From assembly GCA_024648695.1 (NCBI GenBank), contig JACAVV010000010.1, positions 88,760-152,759 on the forward strand: a stretch of DNA of 64,000 nucleotides. Reading direction: 5' to 3'. Position 1 is the stretch's first letter. The number at the start of each line of letters is the position of its first letter. A model generated the notes under the pieces. That model saw only the letters and a list, made by a program, of their open reading frames with translations. It made no database searches and was not told where the DNA came from. The position numbers and the translations under genes are program-made. Source of the DNA: Nitrospina sp. Lineage in GTDB: Bacteria > Nitrospinota > Nitrospinia > Nitrospinales > JACRGP01. Below are positions 27,797 to 35,793 of the stretch, in pieces.

Positions 27797-28454
27797 ACAA
27801 TCACCTCTGACAAACCCGAAACACGACGCTTCCGACATGGCAGATATGTTGAAACAACTTGGCTTTGAAGTGCAACTGGGACTGGATCTGACGCGCAAGG
27901 CGATGCGGCGCAAAGTCCGAAAATTCGGCAAGCGATTGGAAACGGCAAAGGTAGGTTTGTTTTATTATGCCGGACATGGCGTGCAGGTGAAAGGACACAA
28001 TTACCTGATCCCGTTAAACGTGGATATTATGAACGAGGATGAGGTGATTGATGAAGGGGTGGATGCGGATTCCATATTGAGAAAACTGGAAACCGCCGGA
28101 AGTGATATCAATATCATTATTCTGGATGCCTGCAGAAATAATCCATTTGTGAGAAAGTGGGCTCCCTGAACCAGGGCTTGGCCCAAATGGACGCACCCAA
28201 TGGAGCGCAAAAAAGCAATCTCCCAAAACTCCAACAACACTTTAAGTCCGAAACCCAGTACAAACCGCCAGCAAATGGAAGGGTTGGAAGCTTTAAAAGC
28301 CCGCTTGCAACACCTCGAACAAACCAACCAGAATCTGCAATCAACATTAAAACCAAAGCGGAATACAAACCAGAGCAACGGTACCACACAGACCTTTCCA
28401 ACCGACACCAATTCGACCCGAACCAAACAAAACTTTTTTGTACCGCCTCCTTAA
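27741..28454 (+). pseudogene. Decayed caspase-family (peptidase C14) gene
   Basis: Caspase-domain sequence begins without a signal peptide at about 27759 (GKVALVIGNSGY), in a different frame from the overlapping dnaE2 end. It retains the catalytic His (FYYAGHGVQ) and Cys (IILDACRNNPF), then stops at 28169. The next family segment GSLNQGLAQMDAPNG appears in another frame (28157 on), and a C-terminal coiled segment MEGLEALKARLQHLEQ ending NFFVPPP appears in a third frame (to 28454), with the middle missing. The 5' end appears replaced by the dnaE2 junction. I infer a truncated, frameshifted relic. Confidence 0.68.
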
Positions 28455-28751
28455 TAGAGATTCCTTTAAAACTCCCAAAAACTTAGTTTCGATTGCTATT
28501 GATTCAACGACTTTGATTAGGAGTTGTAAGTTATAATCAAAGCCGGTTTATGTAACCACTTGATCGACCCATTGGAGTGGAACATTATGGCTGATTACAA
28601 TCAAACCACCATATTTATGACACGAAATCCGTACCCAAATTTAGGTATCAGTCCGAAAATCCGTTTTTTTGAAATGCCGCCCTAAACCCACAAACGCAAT
28701 AATACTTTAAAAATCAAATAGTTATCAATTTTCTCACAAAGAAATCAACTT
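28455..28751. other. Intergenic spacer upstream of the sigma-54 promoter
   Basis: About 300 bp without a recognised gene. A 32-codon frame (ATG at 28587, stop 28683-28685, GGAG about 9 bp upstream) begins MADYNQTTIFM, but it has no recognisable family and is too short to assert. The stretch could contain RpoN activator binding sites; no clear inverted repeat was identified. Confidence 0.35.
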
Positions 28752-28767
28752 TGGCACGGGGTTTGCT
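28752..28767 (+). promoter_or_regulatory. Sigma-54 (RpoN) -24/-12 promoter
   Basis: TGGCACG (28752-28758), N4, then TTGCT (28763-28767). The invariant GG (28753-28754) and GC (28765-28766) are spaced 12 nt, exactly as required, and the match to the TGGCACG-N4-TTGCW consensus is complete. Predicted start of transcription is near 28778. No annotated CDS follows within 390 bp; the first structures downstream are hairpins. Needs an RpoN activator (not in this window). Confidence 0.8.
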
Positions 28768-28777
28768 GTTAATTGTA

Positions 28778-28877
28778 TTGTCATTTTTTACCCCTGTTCC
28801 GTGGGATGTTTGAGGAGCCGGAAGGATTCCGGTTCCTCATTCTCCCTCTTTTTTTGCCCGATTTTGGGCTTTTTTTA
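28778..28877 (+). ncRNA. Candidate RpoN-dependent small RNA (about 100 nt)
   Basis: From the predicted start near 28778, a roughly 30-nt unstructured 5' part leads to a 12-bp hairpin: GAGGAGCCGGAA (28812-28823) with TTCCGGTTCCTC (28827-28838), one G-U pair and a GGA loop. Next is a CU-rich single strand containing CTCCCTC and a T-run (28842-28855), then a GCCC/GGGC terminator hairpin with T8. An exposed anti-Shine-Dalgarno-like CU-rich stretch between two hairpins is common in trans-acting sRNAs. No ORF with a ribosome binding site is present. Existence and targets are inferred. Confidence 0.55.
28856..28877 (+). terminator. Intrinsic terminator of the candidate sRNA
   Basis: GCCC (28856-28859) and GGGC (28866-28869) form a short GC stem with loop GATTTT, followed by eight T residues. 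Termination may also occur at the preceding 12-bp hairpin, which has a looser T-run at 28849-28855. Confidence 0.6.
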
Positions 28878-29172
28878 TTCCTGCCCCATTCTTTTCCCCA
28901 TTTGAGATTTTCTCCCTGTTTTGGCTTACTCTGAAACCAATTCTTTGAGCGCTATTTTATTGAATAGTGAATAGCTGAATCCTGTATTCAATTTTCATTT
29001 CGAAAAAAAAAAGATTTGATTTATCCCTGCCTGGTTTGATAAGACATTAATTGGTGTACAATAATATATTGGGAAATACTGATTAATTTAGCCCACTCCA
29101 AGCCTTCATGGATCCGGGTCATTCTCCCCAAGGATCCTGAAAGGAATTTTTCCTACTAGACTTTAAGGCCTC
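28878..29172. other. Promoter region of the exported protein gene at 29173
   Basis: AT-rich 295-bp spacer with no ORF. TTGATA (near 29037) followed 15 bp later by an extended TG-type TACAAT is a plausible though short-spaced sigma-70 promoter for the downstream gene. Confidence 0.35.
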
Positions 29173-30459
29173 ATGAAAAATTTCAAATATTTTCTCGCCC
29201 GAATGATTTTACCCGTATTATTGATTTTCACTTTTATAGGTTCGGAAACCCTGGCTCTCCAACCAAAGACAGTGTCGTTCGATCCAGAGACCTTTGACCA
29301 CCTGAATGCAGACGAACTTGTTCAAAAGGCTTTAATCGATACTCTTTATTATGATTTCGACAAGTGGTTTGTCATTTTCCAAAATCGCATCGATACTCTG
29401 AAATCGAAACCGACCACGGTGAAAAATCAGATCGATTTGATGAAATTCCATTTTTTCTTGTCGGGTTTGTATGTCGAACTGTCTCACGTTATGGCTTTTA
29501 ACAGCAAGTTTCGGGTGGACTCGGTGTCTCAAGGATTCAACAGCCATATGGAAAAGGCGCAGAAACTAGCCCAGAGATTATTGGAACGGGACGATATTTC
29601 TGAACCGGATCAAGCCGTGGCTTACCTTTATTTAGGAGCGGCGGAGGGTTACCTGGGAATCTTTCAATATAATAATGGCAAACTTCTAAAAGCGGTTCTC
29701 AATGGGTTCAGTGCCGACAATCATCTGGAAGAAGCTTTGAAGATGGACCCCGGTTTGGTGGATGCCCATTTGGGTTTGGGTATATACCGTTATGGGAACA
29801 GTCGGGTTGGAGGTATCGGTAATTTCATCATGCAAGGGGGAAAAGATTTAAGGCTGACGGGCCTACAACATCTGGAGCGCACCGTTCGCGAAAACTCCCT
29901 TTCCAAACCTTTAGCCATCAAAACCCTTATCTGGTTTTATATCGCAGAAGAGATCAATCCCGAAAACAGGGATCTTCCCTCCAGTCATCCTTTATCTCGG
30001 GAATTTTGCAGAAAAAAAGTTCTGCAATGGATGGACGAATACGAGAAAAGATATTTCCAGAGCACTCCACCAAGCCAGATTTTTAACGGCAACAAAGGTT
30101 TGGCCATGATGAAAGCGATTCAAGCGGTTCTGGATGAAGACTATGAGGTGGCCCGCGACCAGTTCGAAAAAGTGGCTGAAGTGACCCGGTTCCTTATCGA
30201 GAAAAAAGAAATGCGAATCAATCCTCAACTCATTCCGACTGCGAATGCGGGTGTTAATTTTAGTGAGGTGATGATTGATGCCATTGAACAGTTGAATTCC
30301 CCCAAACCCACCCACCAGTGTTTAAAAATCAACAAGCAAATCAACTTCATCGATGACGGCGGCTCGCTAGTGGACTACGATTCCAAACAAATCCGCAAGG
30401 AAATCCAGGACGTGTTTTACAACAAACTGGTTAAATTGTCGAACAAGTTGAGTTGTTGA
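29173..30459 (+). CDS. Exported TPR-like helical protein of unknown function
   Basis: A 428-residue protein with a signal peptide (MKNFKYFLARMILPVLLIFTFIGSETLA). The mature part is all-helical with TPR-like pairs (AVAYLYLGAAEGYLGIFQYNNGKLLKA, DNHLEEALKMDPGLVDAHLGLGIYRYGN, AIQAVLDEDYEVARDQFEKVAE). Only two cysteines lie near the C-terminus and there is no enzymatic motif. It is probably periplasmic and may be a scaffold. AAGG precedes the ATG. It is monocistronic, between the candidate sRNA and the DUF3179 gene. Confidence 0.75.
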   Translation: MKNFKYFLARMILPVLLIFTFIGSETLALQPKTVSFDPETFDHLNADELVQKALIDTLYYDFDKWFVIFQNRIDTLKSKPTTVKNQIDLMKFHFFLSGLYVELSHVMAFNSKFRVDSVSQGFNSHMEKAQKLAQRLLERDDISEPDQAVAYLYLGAAEGYLGIFQYNNGKLLKAVLNGFSADNHLEEALKMDPGLVDAHLGLGIYRYGNSRVGGIGNFIMQGGKDLRLTGLQHLERTVRENSLSKPLAIKTLIWFYIAEEINPENRDLPSSHPLSREFCRKKVLQWMDEYEKRYFQSTPPSQIFNGNKGLAMMKAIQAVLDEDYEVARDQFEKVAEVTRFLIEKKEMRINPQLIPTANAGVNFSEVMIDAIEQLNSPKPTHQCLKINKQINFIDDGGSLVDYDSKQIRKEIQDVFYNKLVKLSNKLSC

Positions 30460-30562
30460 TTCATCTCAACTGAAATCCCAGGTTGAAATTTATTGATTCC
30501 GTGTAAGTTTTCCTACCCCGTAGCGACTCATCTTTCAGAACCCTTTGAAAGGTTGGTCGCGA

Positions 30563-31498
30563 ATGAAAACCCGTTACACAGTTGGCTCCCTGGTCCTTTT
30601 AATAATCTTTCTCGGCCTGGGTGTTTTCCTTCTTTCCGGATTTGACAAATCCCGGCACATTGTGGCTCTTAATGAAATCGTCAGCGGCGGTCCTCCGAAG
30701 GACGGCATACCTGCCATTTTATTTCCTGATTTTGTCAAGGGAGCCCAAGCCAACCGGTTTATGTTGCCCGATGACCGGATATTGGGCTTGACCCTCAATA
30801 ATCAGGCAAAAGCTTACCCCATCAAAATCCTGAACTGGCACGAAATCGTTAACGACAAAATTGGCGGCCAGGCGGTGGTGGTGACGTATTGTCCATTGTG
30901 TGGCACGGGGATGGTGTTCAATCCCAAAGTCGAAGATAAAATCCTGACTTTTGGCGTTTCCGGTCTACTCTACCAAAGCGATATGTTGTTGTACGATCAT
31001 CAAACCGAAAGCCTGTGGTCGCAAATAAAAAGCCAGGCTGTGACAGGTGACTTGATCGGTACTATGCTTCAACTCCTGCCATCGGTCCAGACCACCTGGA
31101 AGGAATGGCTGGAGAAATACCCGGAAACTCGCGTGCTTTCAACAAATACCGGATACACTCGAAATTATGAGCGGGATCCCTATCAGGGATATTATAAAAG
31201 TCGTGAATTGTACTTTGGGGTCAATCGCAAGAGCGATTTGTTTCATCCAAAAGAGAGGATCATTGGAATTCAAATGGGTTCAAGGGCTAAAGCCTACCCC
31301 TTTTCAGAATTGGCAAAAGTAAATTCACCGGTTCAGGACAAGATCGGGAACAGGAAAATTGTGGTGTCATTCGACAGAGGTTCCCAAACTGCCAGCATTC
31401 ACGACACCAAAGGCAACGAACTGCCTGCCGTGGTCGGATTCTGGTTCGCCTGGTTTGCGTTTCACCCGGAGACAGAAATTTATAAAGGAAAAATTTGA
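30563..31498 (+). CDS. DUF3179 domain-containing membrane-anchored protein
   Basis: A 311-residue protein. The ATG at 30563 (MKTRYTVGSL) is preferred over an in-frame TTG at 30545. One N-terminal helix (about 8-27) anchors or exports it. The DUF3179 hallmarks are present: a repeated AKAYPIKILNWHEIVND / AKAYPFSELAKVN motif, the CPLCGTGMVFNP cysteine pair and FGVSGLLYQSDMLLYD..ESLWSQ. The family is extracytoplasmic and of unknown chemistry; the CxxC could be redox active or bind metal. The stop overlaps the next start by one base (TGATG). Confidence 0.88.
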   Translation: MKTRYTVGSLVLLIIFLGLGVFLLSGFDKSRHIVALNEIVSGGPPKDGIPAILFPDFVKGAQANRFMLPDDRILGLTLNNQAKAYPIKILNWHEIVNDKIGGQAVVVTYCPLCGTGMVFNPKVEDKILTFGVSGLLYQSDMLLYDHQTESLWSQIKSQAVTGDLIGTMLQLLPSVQTTWKEWLEKYPETRVLSTNTGYTRNYERDPYQGYYKSRELYFGVNRKSDLFHPKERIIGIQMGSRAKAYPFSELAKVNSPVQDKIGNRKIVVSFDRGSQTASIHDTKGNELPAVVGFWFAWFAFHPETEIYKGKI

Positions 31499-32184
31499 TG
31501 AAAAAAAAGAGTGCCCTTATAGTGATCATTGTTATAGCCATCGCCCTGTTCTACCATTTCGATCTGGGCCGGTTTCTAACCCTGGAAAGCATCAAAACCC
31601 ATCGCCAGGACCTGTTTGATTTTTACGAGCAAAATACCCTTGCGATGATTCTGGGGTATATCACCGTGTATATTACCGCGGTCGCCCTATCCTTGCCCGG
31701 CGCCTTGTTTTTGACCCTCATAGGTGGAGCCGTCTTTGGTGCTTTAAAGGCAACATTGATCATCAATATTGGAGCCACCATCGGCGCCACGCTGGCCTTT
31801 CTTGCCGCCCGGTTCGTTCTTCGCGACTGGGTAGAGTCGAAATGGGGCGACAAACTGAAGCCATTCAATGAAGGCTTTTCAAACAATGCGATCAATTATT
31901 TGTTGTTCTTGCGCCTGGTTCCCGTGTTTCCGTTTTTTCTGGTGAACCTCGTTTCCGGATTGACGCAAATTCCCACACGCATTTACGTATTGGGTACCAT
32001 GATTGGAATCATTCCAGGAACCTTTGTATACGCCAACGCGGCCAGCAATTTGGCTTCTATCGAATCGGTTTCCGACATCGCATCTCCCGGAGTTCTTGGG
32101 GCCTTTGCCTTATTGGGCATGTTTGCTTTGATCCCAACCATCTACAGCAAGATAAAACAAAAACGTCCGATGCCTTCTTTGTAA
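31498..32184 (+). CDS. TVP38/TMEM64 (VTT/DedA-like) membrane protein
   Basis: A 228-residue inner-membrane protein. The start ATG at 31498 follows AAAGGA. The VTT domain spans about 45-190: GALFLTLIGGAVFGALKATLIINIGATIGATLAFLAARFVLRDWV, then the family 'LRLVPVFPFFLVNLVSGLTQIP' motif and GIIPGTFVYANAAS. Related proteins are lipid scramblase- or transporter-like, and DedA proteins aid undecaprenyl phosphate recycling. Frequent neighbour of mercuric-reductase-type flavoproteins, one of which lies at 62.4 kb. Co-transcribed with DUF3179. Confidence 0.9.
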   Translation: MKKKSALIVIIVIAIALFYHFDLGRFLTLESIKTHRQDLFDFYEQNTLAMILGYITVYITAVALSLPGALFLTLIGGAVFGALKATLIINIGATIGATLAFLAARFVLRDWVESKWGDKLKPFNEGFSNNAINYLLFLRLVPVFPFFLVNLVSGLTQIPTRIYVLGTMIGIIPGTFVYANAASNLASIESVSDIASPGVLGAFALLGMFALIPTIYSKIKQKRPMPSL

Positions 32185-32198
32185 CCAATAACTTTTTT

Positions 32199-32234
32199 AA
32201 CCGGTTCCTCCTTCCTGGTAGAACCGGTTTTTTT
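32199..32234 (+). terminator. Intrinsic terminator after the DUF3179-VTT pair
   Basis: AACCGGTTC (32199-32207) pairs perfectly with GAACCGGTT (32221-32229) and runs into seven T residues. It lies 15 bp past the VTT gene stop. Confidence 0.93.
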
Positions 32235-32261
32235 ATGGGGCGTTCTCATATTGAATCGGCA

Positions 32262-32267
32262 TATAAT
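32262..32267 (+). promoter_or_regulatory. Probable -10 box of the gnd-zwf-pgl operon
   Basis: A perfect TATAAT, 47 bp before the gnd ATG, lies between the preceding terminator and gnd. No good -35 hexamer is evident 16-18 bp upstream, so an activator or a weak promoter is possible. Confidence 0.5.
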
Positions 32268-32314
32268 AGAAAGAAAATTGAAAAGATACTTTCTAAATTT
32301 TCAGGAGGAAAGCT

Positions 32315-33211
32315 ATGAAGATCGGCTGGGTAGGGTTGGGCAAGATGGGTGGAAATATGGTGGAGCGCCTGCTGGCCGATGGTCATGAAATCGTCGTTTA
32401 TGACAGAGATACCGATGTTGCGCGCCGCTCGGTTTCCCGTGGCGCCATTCAAGCCACTTCCTTAACGGAGCTGTTGGAAATACTTCCTGAGAGAAAAATT
32501 GTTTGGTTGATGGTCCCTGCGGGTCCGCCTGTCGAGGCCACCTTAACTGGCTTAAAAAATAGATTATCCAAAGGCGACATACTCATTGACGGGGGCAACT
32601 CGCATTGGAAAGAGACCCAAAGGCGCTCTGAGCAACTCGCCCAAAGTGGCATTCATTGGGTTGATTGCGGAACCAGCGGCGGGGTCTGGGGATTGAAAAA
32701 CGGGTACTGCCTGATGTATGGAGGCCCACGGAACGCATGTGATGAGTTGGAACCGATTTTAAAATCATTAGCACCCGAAAACGGCTATTTATATGTGGGG
32801 CCCAGTGGTTCCGGGCATTTCACCAAAATGGTTCATAACGGTATCGAATACGGCATGATGCAGGCGTATGCGGAGGGATTCGAACTCCTGCAGGAATCGC
32901 CTTTTGGAATCGATGCCGCTAAAGTCAGCAAACTGTGGCAAAACGGCAGTGTGGTGCGATCCTGGCTATTGGACTTGGCCCATTTGGCCTTAAAGGAAGA
33001 TCCACAGCTTGCAAAAATTTCCGACTATGTGGAAGATTCCGGTGAAGGACGCTGGACGGTTGAAGCGGCCATTGATTTTCGAGTACCGGCACCGGTGATC
33101 ACAACGGCCCTGTTTTCACGGTTTCGGTCGCGCCAAAGCGAATCGTTTGCCATGAAACTGGTTGCGGCTTTGAGAAACCAGTTTGGCGGCCATTCGGTAA
33201 AGGAGAAATAA
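32315..33211 (+). CDS. gnd: 6-phosphogluconate dehydrogenase, decarboxylating (short form)
   Basis: A 298-residue enzyme converting 6-phosphogluconate to ribulose 5-phosphate and CO2. The N-terminal Rossmann motif GWVGLGKMGGNMVERL, the substrate-binding DGGNSHWKETQRR and CGTSGGVWGLKNGYCLMYGG, and the catalytic GSGHFTKMVHNGIEYGMMQAYAEGF are intact. About 300 residues marks the short YqeC/GndA-type family, often NAD-preferring; cofactor choice is not certain. AGGAGG precedes the ATG. Its stop directly abuts the zwf start, making an oxidative pentose phosphate operon. Confidence 0.95.
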   Translation: MKIGWVGLGKMGGNMVERLLADGHEIVVYDRDTDVARRSVSRGAIQATSLTELLEILPERKIVWLMVPAGPPVEATLTGLKNRLSKGDILIDGGNSHWKETQRRSEQLAQSGIHWVDCGTSGGVWGLKNGYCLMYGGPRNACDELEPILKSLAPENGYLYVGPSGSGHFTKMVHNGIEYGMMQAYAEGFELLQESPFGIDAAKVSKLWQNGSVVRSWLLDLAHLALKEDPQLAKISDYVEDSGEGRWTVEAAIDFRVPAPVITTALFSRFRSRQSESFAMKLVAALRNQFGGHSVKEK

Positions 33212-34750
33212 ATGGAAATTCCGTCCAACTGCATCCTCATAATATTCGGAGCCTCAGGCGATCTTGCCAAGCGTAAACTGATTCCCGCCTTATTCAGTCT
33301 GCATATTCAAAACCGCTTGCCCGAAGGATTTGCGGTGCTGGGAATCGGACGCACTCCATTAGACGATACTGCATTTCGTGAACGTCTCTCAAAACAAGTT
33401 CACGAATTTTATTCCGGCGCTGTTGATGCCGAAGCCTGGTCTGCGTTTAGCCAGCGTTTATTTTACTTGACCATGTCTCCCGAAAACGCTGAAGATTACC
33501 CCCAGTTGAAGGAACGCCTGGCACAACTCGATGCCGAATATAAAGTAGGTGGAAACTACATTTACTACCTTTCCATCGCGCCCAGCGTCTACGGGACCAT
33601 CGTGACCAATCTGGGAAAACAGGGTTTGCAAAAGGAAGAGTCCTGCACCCAATGCTGGAAACGATTGATTATCGAAAAACCGTTTGGCTATGATCTTGCC
33701 TCTGGGCAAGAGTTAAACCGCAAAGTCCTCAAAGTGTTTCGTGAAGTGCAGGTGTATCGAATTGATCATTATCTGGGGAAAGAGACGGTGCAGAATATTT
33801 TAGTCTTTCGTTTTTCCAATGGAATCTTTGAACCCTTGTGGAACCGGAATTTCATAAGCCACATCGAGATTACTGCGGCTGAAAAAGCAGGTGTGGAAGG
33901 CCGGGGCGAATATTACGATTCGGCGGGAGTGATTCGAGACATGGTTCAAAACCATTTACTGCAAGTGCTTGGGATCGTGGCTATGGAACCGCCCGCTTCC
34001 TTTCAAGCAGATACCGTCCGCAATGAAACGGTAAAAGTACTTTCTGCATTGCGACCTATCCGTCCGGAGAACATTGAGTCGCAAGTGATTCGTGGTCAAT
34101 ACGTTTCAGCAACCATTGAGGGGCAAAAGGTTCGGGGCTATCGGGATGAGGACAAAGTTCCTCCTTATTCGAGAACTGAAACCTATATCGCCATGAAACT
34201 TTTCATCGACAATTGGAGGTGGGGCGGGGTCCCGTTTTTTATCCGCGCCGGAAAACGCCTGCCAACACGTGTGACCGAGGTGGTTATCCATTTTAAGCCC
34301 ACCCCCCAGATTTTATTCGAGGACCATGATGCACCCGCCCAATCCATTCCCAATCAACTGATCATCCGCATTCAACCCAACGAAGGCATCTTGCTCAAGT
34401 TCGGCATGAAGCTTCCGGGCGCCGGGTTCCAGGTAAAAACGGTGAGCATGGATTTTCATTATGCCAACTTGTCGGACACACATGTTCCCGAAGCCTACGA
34501 ACGTTTGCTTCTGGATTGCATGCTGGGAGATGCCACCTTGTATGCCCGGCGCGATGCAGTAGAATCATGCTGGGAATTCATCGATCCGATTTTAAGAAAA
34601 GATGCAGAAAATTTGGAGTCGCGTATTTTCAGCTACCCAGCCGGGACCTGGGGACCACGGCAGGCAAATGATTTGTTTAACGGGTATTCCGACGGTTGGC
34701 GATCCCCCTGCAAAAACCTGGCGCAAGACGGGCAGTATTGTGAACTCTGA
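33212..34750 (+). CDS. zwf: Glucose-6-phosphate 1-dehydrogenase
   Basis: A 512-residue enzyme oxidising glucose 6-phosphate to 6-phosphogluconolactone. Nucleotide-binding IIFGASGDLAKRKLIPALF, the active-site RIDHYLGKETVQNILVFRF (with catalytic His) and FFIRAGKRLPTRVTEVVIHFK are all present. It starts immediately after gnd with AAAGGAG as Shine-Dalgarno and overlaps pgl by 11 bp. The whole oxidative branch is thus encoded together, supplying NADPH and pentoses. Confidence 0.97.
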   Translation: MEIPSNCILIIFGASGDLAKRKLIPALFSLHIQNRLPEGFAVLGIGRTPLDDTAFRERLSKQVHEFYSGAVDAEAWSAFSQRLFYLTMSPENAEDYPQLKERLAQLDAEYKVGGNYIYYLSIAPSVYGTIVTNLGKQGLQKEESCTQCWKRLIIEKPFGYDLASGQELNRKVLKVFREVQVYRIDHYLGKETVQNILVFRFSNGIFEPLWNRNFISHIEITAAEKAGVEGRGEYYDSAGVIRDMVQNHLLQVLGIVAMEPPASFQADTVRNETVKVLSALRPIRPENIESQVIRGQYVSATIEGQKVRGYRDEDKVPPYSRTETYIAMKLFIDNWRWGGVPFFIRAGKRLPTRVTEVVIHFKPTPQILFEDHDAPAQSIPNQLIIRIQPNEGILLKFGMKLPGAGFQVKTVSMDFHYANLSDTHVPEAYERLLLDCMLGDATLYARRDAVESCWEFIDPILRKDAENLESRIFSYPAGTWGPRQANDLFNGYSDGWRSPCKNLAQDGQYCEL

Positions 34751-35492
34751 GGAATCTACTCGAATTCATATTTTCCGGTCGCCCCAACTCCTGGCTGAAG
34801 CATTTGCTCAATCCTTGAAATTGGAAAGCATGAAAGCCAATTTGGCCAAACGTGATATGAGCATCGTATTGGCTGGCGGCAGTACTCCAAAGATTGTTTA
34901 CCAATGTTGGAACCAGATTCCCTTTCGGGACTTTATCTGCTGGAATACTTTGCAGTTTTATTGGGGCGACGAACGTTGTGTCCCACCCGACCACCCAGAG
35001 AGTAATTTCAAAATGGCGCAAGAGGCTTTTCTGGAGCCCTTAAAAATTCCTTCACATCAAATCCATCGAATCCGTGGCGAAGACCCACCCGATAAAGAAG
35101 CATTGCGGTACGGGAATATAGCGGAGAAACTGTTTATGGAAGGGCGTGACCCGGGTTTCGATTGGACCTTATTGGGAATAGGGACTGATGGTCACACCGC
35201 TTCAATATTCCCCCCATCCTTGTCCGATTCTAATCCCAAGACGCCTTGTATCGTTGCCACTCACCCTGAAACCGGACAAAAAAGAATTTCCCTGACCCTT
35301 GAAACCTTAAACCGGTCGAAACGAGTCAGTTTTTTGGCAACAGGAAAATCAAAAGCCGAAATTGTAAAGCAAGTTATTGAGTCGTCGAAAGCAGAAATTT
35401 ATTACCCTGCCGCAAGGATACAATCGGCCAATGGTATCCTTGAATGGTACCTGGATGAAGACGCGGCTTGTTTGCTTGGGTCGGCTTATTAA
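34740..35492 (+). CDS. pgl: 6-phosphogluconolactonase (DevB type)
   Basis: A 250-residue lactonase linking the zwf and gnd reactions. The GTG at 34740 (VNSEESTRIHIF) is chosen because longer forms would lie deep within zwf and add non-family sequence. DevB motifs are LAGGSTPKIVYQ, FYWGDERCVPPDHPESNFKM and LLGIGTDGHTASIFPP. The 11-bp overlap with zwf suggests translational coupling. Convergent with the minus-strand gene ending at 35498, only 5 bp away, with no terminator hairpin between them. Confidence 0.93.
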   Translation: MNSEESTRIHIFRSPQLLAEAFAQSLKLESMKANLAKRDMSIVLAGGSTPKIVYQCWNQIPFRDFICWNTLQFYWGDERCVPPDHPESNFKMAQEAFLEPLKIPSHQIHRIRGEDPPDKEALRYGNIAEKLFMEGRDPGFDWTLLGIGTDGHTASIFPPSLSDSNPKTPCIVATHPETGQKRISLTLETLNRSKRVSFLATGKSKAEIVKQVIESSKAEIYYPAARIQSANGILEWYLDEDAACLLGSAY

Positions 35493-35497
35493 TAAAA

Positions 35498-35785
35498 TCA
35501 AGTCTCATTAATCGATTTTGGGTTGATGCGGATGCTTTTCAACGAGCGAAGTTTTTCCATCAATTTGTGTTGGCGGAGGTGCGGCAGGATATCGTTGGGC
35601 GCTATGGTCTGGATAAAATGTTTGTGGACCTGGACGAAAAATCTGGAGCCTTCCAGGTACACGGTATAACCGAAGCAGTTGGTGTACTGCAAATCTTCGG
35701 GTCCCTCAATTTCCTTGATCCCGAAAACTAAAAAATACTCCCGCAAGGCATACTCAAAATATTTTAACTCATTTGGGATGTCCAT
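35498..35785 (-). CDS. Hypothetical protein at the end of the sigma/ArsM/Mo-enzyme cluster
   Basis: A 95-residue protein, MDIPNELKYFEYALREYFLVFGIKEIEG and onward, with a mixed alpha/beta pattern and a single cysteine. No family is recognised. No clear ribosome binding site is seen, but it starts 8 bp after the sulfite-oxidase-like gene stop and keeps the same direction, which supports it being real. The opposite strand also carries an open frame (35468-35731) that has no such context. A small accessory or maturation factor for the Mo enzyme is a guess only. Confidence 0.5.
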   Translation of the reverse strand: MDIPNELKYFEYALREYFLVFGIKEIEGPEDLQYTNCFGYTVYLEGSRFFVQVHKHFIQTIAPNDILPHLRQHKLMEKLRSLKSIRINPKSINET

Positions 35786-35793
35786 AACGGGTT

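Noticed and set aside
28587..28685. 32-codon ORF with GGAG upstream
   Set aside because: Too short and without family similarity; noted only in the spacer entry.
35468..35731. 87-codon plus-strand frame overlapping the small gene after the Mo enzyme
   Set aside because: It overlaps the pgl end, lacks a ribosome binding site, and the opposite strand fits the operon better.
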